Below, in pieces: positions 27,035-33,545 of a DNA stretch of 33,545 nt. Position 1 is the first letter of the stretch. The number at the start of each line of letters is the position of its first letter. The position numbers and the translations under genes are program-made. The stretch spans positions 21,601,617 to 21,635,161 of the forward strand of contig NC_049980.1 in assembly GCF_000003815.2 (NCBI RefSeq), in the 5' to 3' direction. The notes under the pieces were generated by a model. That model did not search any database. It was not told the origin of the DNA and saw only the letters and a list, made by a program, of their open reading frames with translations. This DNA is from Branchiostoma floridae (taxonomy: Eukaryota > Chordata > Leptocardii > Amphioxiformes > Branchiostomatidae).

Positions 27035-27380
27035 NNNNNNNNNNNNNNNNNNNNNNNNNNNNNNNNNNNNNNNNNNNNNNNNNNNNNNNNNNNNNNNNNN
27101 NNNNNNNNNNNNNNNNNNNNNNNNNNNNNNNNNNNNNNNNNNNNNNNNNNNNNNNNNNNNNNNNNNNNNNNNNNNNNNNNNNNNNNNNNNNNNNNNNNNN
27201 NNNNNNNNNNNNNNNNNNNNNNNNNNNNNNNNNNNNNNNNNNNNNNNNNNNNNNNNNNNNNNNNNNNNNNNNNNNNNNNNNNNNNNNNNNNNNNNNNNNN
27301 NNNNNNNNNNNNNNNNNNNNNNNNNNNNNNNNNNNNNNNNNNNNNNNNNNNNNNNNNNNNNNNNNNNNNNNNNNNNNNNN
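27035..27380. other. Assembly gap inside the LINE (N run)
   Basis: A run of 346 N removes the start of the endonuclease domain. Confidence 0.99.
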
Positions 27381-27392
27381 TGCACATGATCA

Positions 27393-27745
27393 GCGGGATC
27401 CATGAGGTCTGTCACTGAGTCCGAAAGACGGGTCTGGGGGATGTCCATACCAGCCCCTGTCCATGTGGAAGTAAGGGAAGGGTGGAGGTCCTATCCACCG
27501 GTGCTGTCCGAAGCCGACTGGGGGCATGCCGTACGCCTCAGCTGGGGAAGGCCACTCTTGGAACCACGGCGCCGGTGGCATCTGCCGGGGCCGGTTAGGG
27601 AAGAAAGGTGGGGCAGGAGCAGGCGGTCCGTCAGGTAGCGTGGGTGGGGTAAAGTTACCCTGTCTGTTGTTAGGGGCGCTGGCTGGTCCTGTTGAGAAGT
27701 TTCCCCACTGCGGACCTCTGTCCTGTCCAGGTAGGCTCGTGGGCG
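27393..27745 (-). CDS. Pro/Gly-rich ORF fragment, possible LINE ORF1 or 5' region
   Basis: The minus strand is open from about 27745 with no ATG until 27581. It encodes PTSLPGQDRGPQW, APNNRQGNFTPPTLPDGPPA, PPFFPNRPRQMPPAPWFQEW and PPPFPYFHMDRGWYGHPPDP, ending HGSR before a stop at 27390-27392. An overlapping frame (MDIPQTRLSDSVTDLMDPAD) continues into the gap. It lies directly 5' of the LINE pol and abuts the tail of another LINE fragment, so it is probably the LINE's own 5' ORF. A host exon (AAAAG or GGACAG acceptors near 27745-27730) cannot be excluded. Confidence 0.45.
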
Positions 27746-27969
27746 CGCCTTTTAAATATTAAAAAAAAGGCCTAAGAGAGCCTGCTATTGAGGCTATGTC
27801 CATACGTCTTCTGCTGTCTCAAAACTGACGTCAAACCCAATAAGATACATTTTAGCGTTAGAATATAGACTTATTCAATATAGTTGCTTACTATATTGTT
27901 TAACATTGTCTGTATACGTCATTTGTGTCACTTGCAACTAGCTCTCGGGCAAGAACTTACAGTAAACAT

Positions 27970-28575
27970 ATTGCAAATTCTTGTCCGATGGCTAATTGCA
28001 GGTACACATGTGTACCATGAAAGGGACAAACAAACAAATAGTGTAGAACAGTATGGAATAGGTCTACTCTAGAGTCTAACGCTAGTAAAAGCTAACTCTA
28101 AACTGTAACTTGTTGGGTTTTACTCCTTTTCCTGAGACAGTGGAAGACGGAGGACCACACCTTTTCTATAATGTGTGGGTTCTGTGATGTTAGGAGGAAG
28201 GTAGTTTTCTTTTAGTCTGTAAAACACAGGCGAATCTGGTAGGAGTTTAGTGGCCTTTTTCAAAATTCCTTTTCTTTCGTGATAGTAGAAAGAACAGTTT
28301 GAAATAAGTTGTGTTTCGTCTTTCACAATGTTTGACGTGCAGGACTAGTAAATACAAGTTCTTTCACAAAGAGCGCAAGCAGGTAACTTCTTGTACCGCC
28401 CCTTCTCTATTTCCAGGGGGTGGGCGCTACTTTTAATTTAGCTGATTGCGGAGCGTACATCAAAATTGTTTAGTTCTAAATATTTTTTCATAGCATATGC
28501 TGTTTTACAGGTCTTTTAAAACCTTCTATGTTATAAGCTTACTGGTATCAATACGCAAATAATGAAGGCAACTTT
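27970..28575 (-). pseudogene. LINE 3' fragment, second related copy
   Basis: 28326-28120 encodes DETQLISNCSFYYHERKG and a degenerate LPLSQEKE end, matching VEDETHFMSNCSLYNQERKE and the C-terminus of the 23.8-kb element. 28345-28540 matches its upstream KYLEL/SAHPLEIE region at nucleotide level (CTGTTTTACAGGTCTT). 27970-28005 is the shared 3' tail. 5'-truncated, with stops. Confidence 0.85.
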
Positions 28576-29400
28576 TTTAGGAGGCGGCAAACGTTTTTTA
28601 TTCGCACGGCATCAGTGAGGGCTATAAAACAGAGAATATCACCCATGATGTTAATGCGTGGTCTACGGAAATCTTATTTGCTCATTTTGAAGCTGCTTTG
28701 TACGATTTACAGTGCGCACATTGATGCCAGCAGCCCTATAATTATTATTACCTCTAGGCTCTACCCGGCTCTGCGGATCGGTGGTCTAATGCATGTAGTT
28801 GACAAATAGGGTCAATAGTACGCGAGGGGACCTAATCTCGAACCAGATCCACGGTGTGTAATGTATAGTATCAAACTTCCGTTTGACTCCCTTGGCCGAC
28901 TACACTCCTTGGTCAGCTTTAAAATTATCTTATGGCACCGTAGGATCTGCTTGGAGATTAGACGGGACCGGCCATAGCACGATGAGGATATAACTCCTCT
29001 GGCCGGAGGACTCCCCTTGCGTACTTTTGACTCTATTTGTCCAATTTCTACTATTAGAACACCGATCAGCGGAGCCTGATAGAGGCTACTGTACACGGCC
29101 TATAAACCATATAAAGCAAGGACGTTATGGTATGAATGACCTACTGTAACCCGGGATCGAGAGCTGCCGATCTCGTTCCCCCTAAGGAAGAAACCATTCA
29201 TCTTCAATATTATTCTTCAATAAACTTAACGTTATTATTATGTTGTCAGGAAATAATAGCAATCAATCTTATATTTGATCATAATTGCAATTACAGGTAT
29301 GATCATTTAGATCATTTACACCTTACATCTTACTGTGAAGGATTTTTTGAGGGATTGTTTTCTCATCCCCTTTCTTTTATATAGGCCCTTCCAATCACAT
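28576..29400. other. No gene supported; repeat fragments
   Basis: 28930-28962 matches the short repeat at 20930-20975. The remainder has scattered stops, with ORFs of 64-94 codons lacking motifs. Confidence 0.4.
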
Positions 29401-29549
29401 GATGCGAGCGCGGATTACACGAACTCGCGAGTGGGTCAGCTGTGTGAGAGATCAAGTGAGAGATCTTATTATTCCTCTTGAAAGTACCTCAAAAACTCAT
29501 GTCTTGTCTAGCTAGGTTCTCTAAAGATAGCCCTGTTCCTATTTTTCAG

Positions 29550-29677
29550 TAGAGATAGGAGTGGACCGTCCGATGGCAGCTTGTTTGAGAGAGCAAGTTC
29601 AACCCGGCCTTGGACCCAAGTTGGAGAGAGATCTCATAGTCATACGGAAACAACAACAACAGATTTTGATACAGAAG
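29550..29677 (+). CDS. Candidate exon, class IIa histone deacetylase-like Gln-rich N-terminus
   Basis: 128 nt bounded by CCTATTTTTCAG and donor GTGGGT. After two bases it reads 42 codons: EIGVDRPMAACLREQVQPG, then KLERDLIVIRKQQQQILIQ and K, ending phase 0. The succession 'DxRP..LREQ....LxxxLxxxKQxQQxxILI' resembles the start of the Gln-rich coiled-coil domain of class IIa HDACs (HDAC4/5/9), a segment that mediates tetramerisation. Neighbouring exons are not seen: the flanks are an N gap at 29794 and repeats, so this would be one exon among large introns. The similarity is short and low-complexity, so chance is possible. Confidence 0.4.
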
Positions 29678-29793
29678 GTGGGTACAACGCGCGATTTGAT
29701 GTTATTTTAATGGCAATCAAGTGTCACAACACAGTAAGTTTTTAAGCAAGGGCGTTATATAAGTTGCTCTTCGCCTGTCAACAAATATTTGTA

Positions 29794-29982
29794 NNNNNNN
29801 NNNNNNNNNNNNNNNNNNNNNNNNNNNNNNNNNNNNNNNNNNNNNNNNNNNNNNNNNNNNNNNNNNNNNNNNNNNNNNNNNNNNNNNNNNNNNNNNNNNN
29901 NNNNNNNNNNNNNNNNNNNNNNNNNNNNNNNNNNNNNNNNNNNNNNNNNNNNNNNNNNNNNNNNNNNNNNNNNNNNNNNNNN
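29794..29982. other. Assembly gap (N run)
   Basis: A run of 189 N that removes the left arm of the foldback element ending at 30089. Confidence 0.99.
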
Positions 29983-30089
29983 TTAGATTTTGACAATACA
30001 AGATACCATTCAAAATTAGAAAGCCCGATAAATACAACTAACAAAACGTTTTAAAAAAAACAGCCGAAGCCTAACCTCTGCTTGGAGAG
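29983..30089. mobile_element. Foldback MITE, CTCTCC family, copy D (right half)
   Basis: GAAAGCCCGATAAATACAAC, AACAAAACGTTTT, then CCTAACCTCTGCTTGGAGAG and TA match the right arm of copy C (22269-22473). Confidence 0.8.
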
Positions 30090-30291
30090 TATGATATTGC
30101 CTTGCTCAGTCACTGTGGAACTCATGCACTTGGGATAACAGACGTCCATCATAATAAGGGGGAATGGGATAAGTATATGTATAACATGAACAAATATAGA
30201 CCATGACTAATAATTTCTCCAGAGTCACAAATTATAAACTGTTGTATCATTGATTAAAGCAAGGACTGTTTGATGAGGTTACAAAGATTTT

Positions 30292-30314
30292 TAACCACCT
30301 TGATTAAAGGTGGT
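30292..30314. repeat. Small hairpin AACCACCTT...AAGGTGGTT
   Basis: Nine-bp arms around a 5-nt centre. The arm resembles the CAAGGAGGTT hairpins but is in inverse order, and no 7-bp duplication flanks it. Confidence 0.6.
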
Positions 30315-30492
30315 TTATATAAGTACCTGTTTCTCAATTTTGCTTTATTTGTAGATGGCAGAGCGGACTGCACACATGGACCTGAACTTCTTGACCACAG
30401 CATGAACTTGATGAAGTAGTGGTGGAAGAATTCACATGGTATAACCTCCTTGGTAAGTCCAAGCTGTTATGTTGTAAAATTATTGTTTTGAC

Positions 30493-30529
30493 CAAGGAGG
30501 TTAAAAAATCACTTTTTTTAACCTCCTTG
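30493..30529. mobile_element. Minimal palindromic insertion H4 (37 bp)
   Basis: Arms CAAGGAGGTTAAAAAA and TTTTTTAACCTCCTTG around a 5-nt centre. Perfect 7-bp duplications TTTTGAC at 30486-30492 and 30530-30536. Confidence 0.87.
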
Positions 30530-30540
30530 TTTTGACAAAA

Positions 30541-31120
30541 TGAATGGCTCTCTGCTCTACTTCTCTACTTCTACGAGTAACTTACACCTGTTAAAATTTT
30601 CATGTACAGACTCAGTGTTTGTTTTAAACTTTTTGTTTGAAGATTGAATGAGATGTTCAAACTAGCTCAAAGTGAAACTGTTTGTCCACAGACCCTTGGG
30701 GACAAATTCATACTTTCATACTTGTACGTTTTTGTAGTTGTGCAAGAGACAAGCTCATTTCCATGAAGCCTAGAGGGATTTAGATTATAATCTCATAATC
30801 TCATTACCACCCAGCATCAAAGAAAGTGTTAAACAAAGGAAGCTTTGGCTGGGGTAGTTCACAGCTGTATGCCTGACTTTGCATAAGGTAATTAGCACAG
30901 CCTTGGCTGGTTCCCATGGCCAAAACATTATTTTTTTTATCAAGGACTGAAGGAGGTATTTTAACCTTCTTGGTCTGATCTAGGTGGTTTTATCTTACCC
31001 ATCATTGACCAGATTTTCCATCATTTTGAAAAGAATGGATTTTGAATTCTCAGTCTTTCATCATACACTTTCTATCAATTTGACAGAACCACCTAGCTGT
31101 GAATGATTTGAGATACTGAA
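30541..31120. other. Non-coding, no gene seen
   Basis: Contains a degraded hairpin-like stretch at 30942-30974 (CAAGGACTGAAGGAGGTATT ... TTAACCTTCTTGG) and an inverted pair CTAGGTGGTT (about 30982) / AACCACCTAG (about 31087) some 95 bp apart. Confidence 0.45.
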
Positions 31121-31123
31121 ATA

Positions 31124-31291
31124 CTGTAAATGCATTTAAGTTTGTCGGGATTTAATTTCGCGGTAGCGGGAAAAAGGACACAGTCTAATACCATTATAGA
31201 AAAATGTTCGCGGTGGTTTTAAGTTCAAGGTGAAGTGGTCACCAGGAAAACGGCGAACATTAATCCACCGCGAACATTTTTGCATTTACAG
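31124..31291. mobile_element. MITE, CTGTAAATGCA termini
   Basis: CTGTAAATGCATTTAAGTTTG ... TTTTTGCATTTACAG with TA at 31122-31123 and 31292-31293. Internal GTTCGCGGTGG / CCACCGCGAAC form a second inverted pair. 168 bp, no ORF. Confidence 0.9.
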
Positions 31292-31309
31292 TATACAGAT
31301 ATAACGTCT

Positions 31310-31560
31310 TAGTAGGGTTGTAGCCAGCCTGAAGTCATTTTCAGTCCCCTTGATTTTAATGGGAATCCTATCAAGCACCAAAGGCATGGCGTGACGTTGC
31401 GCGTCATTTCTAGGGGGTCTGGGTCCCAGAAAATTTTTAAATCCAGACCCTCTGAAACTCTATTTCCTGCATTTTGCTTGTAGACTAAGCTGCTCAATGG
31501 CACCTGTTTTGGTGAAGAAGAACACATGGGTTTTAGTTTTTTTATATCTTTACATATCAA
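31310..31560. repeat. Copy of the CCTGCATTTT dispersed repeat
   Basis: AGGGGGTCTGGGTCCCAGAA, AATCCAGACCCTCTGAAACT and CTATTTCCTGCATTTTGC follow the same order as at 20.3 and 16.7 kb. The minus-strand ORF across it (31725-31309) is not conserved coding sequence. Confidence 0.75.
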
Positions 31561-31988
31561 TTTTGTCTGTCCCAGGGGACGGAATGGGGAAAACTTTTCC
31601 AGTCCCCAGCTGCAAAATTCCTTCAAAGGACCGAAGGAAAGGTGCTGACTACAACCCTGCGTCATAGATATAAAAAAAATACTTGAAGTGTAAAACCGCA
31701 AAACTGCTACAAATACAACAGCCAACAGACCAACTCCTCTACTCTAGCCTAGAGCCAACATGTCCCCTAAACGCCCAAGGAAATTCTACAACAGGCCCCG
31801 AGTCGTGCGGTTGAAATTATTATTGATGAATGAAGACCTTTATTGCACATTTTTGCCACACCGGGCTAAGAACAGGTCAGTACAAGACTTGTTGAAAAGA
31901 TTCAGCTAACTGATACAAAATGAAGTTGGATACATTCAACTTCTCCTGGCTTTTCTGTCATACTCATACTATAGTGAAGATAAATTGT
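31561..31988. other. No gene supported; possible LINE-tail fragment
   Basis: 31828-31912 (GAATGAAGACCTTTATTGCA ... GGGCTAAGAACAGGTCAGTAC) looks like the 3' tail of another retroelement; nothing else is seen. Confidence 0.4.
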
Positions 31989-32045
31989 TGTTTATTGCAA
32001 ATTCTTGCCCGTGGGCTAATTGCAATACATGAGAGATTCAAACAG
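31989..32045 (-). repeat. LINE 3' tail fragment
   Basis: TTTATTGCAAATTCTTGCCC, GTGGGCTAATTGCA and GAGATTCAAAC match the tail at 23688-23745. Confidence 0.8.
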
Positions 32046-32299
32046 TGTTTTACGATCGATGGTTTGTCTATTTGCATTAGGAATATGAATTTTTCTACAG
32101 CACTTAGGTGTGTGAAATAAGGAAATAGGTTTCGTCTGCACTATACTACAAAATGACATTCATCCTCTATTCTTGAGAAGGAATGTGTGACCCTCCTAAT
32201 TTGCATAGGCCATAAAGATGAAAGTCAGGCCTGGCATCTAGACTTTACTTTTTGGATTAGCTGCTAAGGTGTGGACCACCCAGTTTGGTTTTTCTTTTA

Positions 32300-32530
32300 N
32301 NNNNNNNNNNNNNNNNNNNNNNNNNNNNNNNNNNNNNNNNNNNNNNNNNNNNNNNNNNNNNNNNNNNNNNNNNNNNNNNNNNNNNNNNNNNNNNNNNNNN
32401 NNNNNNNNNNNNNNNNNNNNNNNNNNNNNNNNNNNNNNNNNNNNNNNNNNNNNNNNNNNNNNNNNNNNNNNNNNNNNNNNNNNNNNNNNNNNNNNNNNNN
32501 NNNNNNNNNNNNNNNNNNNNNNNNNNNNNN
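32300..32530. other. Assembly gap (N run)
   Basis: A run of 231 N. Confidence 0.99.
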
Positions 32531-32837
32531 TGACTTTGGTCCTGGCTAGGGGTGGTTACTGGTACAGAATACAGGTGATGACCAGGTCCAGACCTGAACC
32601 TGGACCTAACTGTTAAGTACTAGTACCCAAATATGCTGTGTTGTAGCCTAATAATAATTGTACTTGTAGAAGTGACACATGCGAGGTGCCCAGGACTTAT
32701 TGGATAGTTGTAAAAGTGACACCAATATGGAATCCATGAGTGTGGTTACCAACTTTGTTGGTGATGCCAGTCTACCACACTAGTGTCACTTTTATCACAC
32801 CAGTTCTTGTCTTGAATACAGGAATGAATTTCTTGTA

Positions 32838-33247
32838 GGGCTGTGTACCTAAATATTAATACCCGTACCTGTATTGTACGTAAAAAAATGTTTAAGTACA
32901 GGTCCGGACCTAAACATCTGTGTACTGTACCTGTACCTAAACAAACTAAATCACTATCAAACACTACTTTTTAAGACTGATAGACAAGTAAATCCTGAAT
33001 CAACAATGACAATGGTGATAATCTTGCAGTTGAAACTTAAGAAAACTTGCAGAAGAAATTGTTTTGAGATTCAAACATGTAATTCCAAGTGACAATTTAT
33101 CACTTATCACTACCGTAAGACAGTTACTGAGTTAGGTACATGTTAACTTGCATATACTTGGTTAAACTTTTTTAGGTACAGGTGCAGGTCCGGACCTGTA
33201 CCTAAACCCGTGTACCTGTACCTGTAATTTGTTTAGGTACACAGCCC
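32838..33247. mobile_element. Foldback MITE, GGGCTGTGTACC termini
   Basis: GGGCTGTGTACCTAAA at the left and TTTAGGTACACAGCCC at the right, flanked by TA (32836-32837 and 33248-33249). Both arms carry many ACCTGTACCT / AGGTCCGGACCT words; related words at 32560-32620 suggest another, truncated copy beside the N gap. Confidence 0.85.
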
Positions 33248-33249
33248 TA

Positions 33250-33545
33250 ATGCCTTGCTAGCTCTGATACCATGGTTTGTCCCTTTAGTTCTTGTTACAA
33301 CATTCATCACTGAACTGAAACTGAATGGTGCCAATTTTTGAAAATGTAGTTGTTTTTTTCCACCTATCTTGTTTTTTTTCCGCAGTCTGCAGGAGATGTC
33401 ATCCATAAAATTTACTTGCTGTGGCCTTACGAGAAAAAAAACTGGGTACCTGATGAGTGTAATACCAGACAGGGTGTTTTCAGTTTGGGCGGTATTTTTA
33501 ATTTCACTCACTATCCATTGTTTGATTACACTGCTGCTCTGTTCC
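33250..33545. other. No gene seen to window end
   Basis: AT-rich. A splice-acceptor-like TTTTTTTTCCGCAG at about 33384 precedes text that is open for about 40 codons in one frame, but nothing recognisable is encoded. Confidence 0.35.

Noticed and set aside
30345-30410. Acceptor-like TTTATTTGTAG followed by ATGGCAGAGCGG as a following HDAC exon
   Set aside because: No frame continues the Gln-rich domain, and all frames hit stops within about 20 codons.
31309-31725. 138-codon minus-strand ORF
   Set aside because: Covers the dispersed CCTGCATTTT repeat; equivalent ORFs are broken in the other copies.
1-33545. tRNA or rRNA genes
   Set aside because: No cloverleaf-compatible A/B-box pair or rRNA core was recognised by eye; a tRNAscan or Infernal run would be decisive.

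Overview
This is eukaryotic (metazoan) DNA: exons with GT/AG boundaries, AT/TG microsatellites, non-LTR retrotransposon (LINE) copies and many small foldback elements with TA target duplications. The repeat repertoire and the protein families look most like a lancelet (Branchiostoma). That assignment is an inference and was not checked against a database. Six runs of N (1140-1239, 2120-2293, 20994-21093, 27035-27380, 29794-29982, 32300-32530) interrupt the assembly.

Left end (1-1400): three exons on the minus strand of a protein of unknown function with an RLSGDG motif; the gene runs off the window. From 2303 to about 11 kb lies the clearest gene, a plus-strand homologue of MYDGF (myeloid-derived growth factor), an ER/secretory-pathway protein. 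Five upstream exons (2446-7574) are followed by four tandem, alternative last exons (8305-8381, 8623-8708, 9681-9763, 10097-10182). Each has a phase-compatible acceptor, the same FKG(H/N)xSR core and its own ER-retention-like C-terminus (HEEL, HEEL, HEEL, HTEL). Its introns hold two TA-flanked MITEs, a tandem array of AT-rich units and a tiny palindromic insertion. A long minus-strand coding exon (13913 or 13958 down to 11661) lies tail to tail with it; this encodes an unrecognised, disordered, probably nuclear protein with a PLDLS (CtBP-type) motif.

From 14 to 29 kb the window is repeat-dominated: a 37-bp minisatellite with a perfect 18-bp palindrome (15.1-15.4 kb), several foldback elements, a widespread 'CCTGCATTTT/CCCCGGACC' repeat family, a decayed transposon-associated ORF (21.7-22.2 kb), a degenerate plus-strand LINE with a nested MITE (22.7-23.5 kb), a nearly complete minus-strand LINE with endonuclease and reverse transcriptase (about 27.03-23.8 kb, broken by one frameshift near 25.33 kb), and 3' fragments of related LINEs at 19.1-20.0, 28.1-28.6 and 31.99 kb. 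Right end (29.4-33.5 kb): one plausible plus-strand exon resembling the Gln-rich N-terminus of class IIa histone deacetylases (29550-29677), then more MITEs.

The two observations most worth following are (1) the tandem alternative ER-retention exons of the MYDGF homologue, and (2) a family of minimal palindromic insertions, 24-37 bp long (CAAGGAG...CTCCTTG), at four sites. Three are flanked by perfect 7-bp direct duplications and all four target heptamers end in AC.
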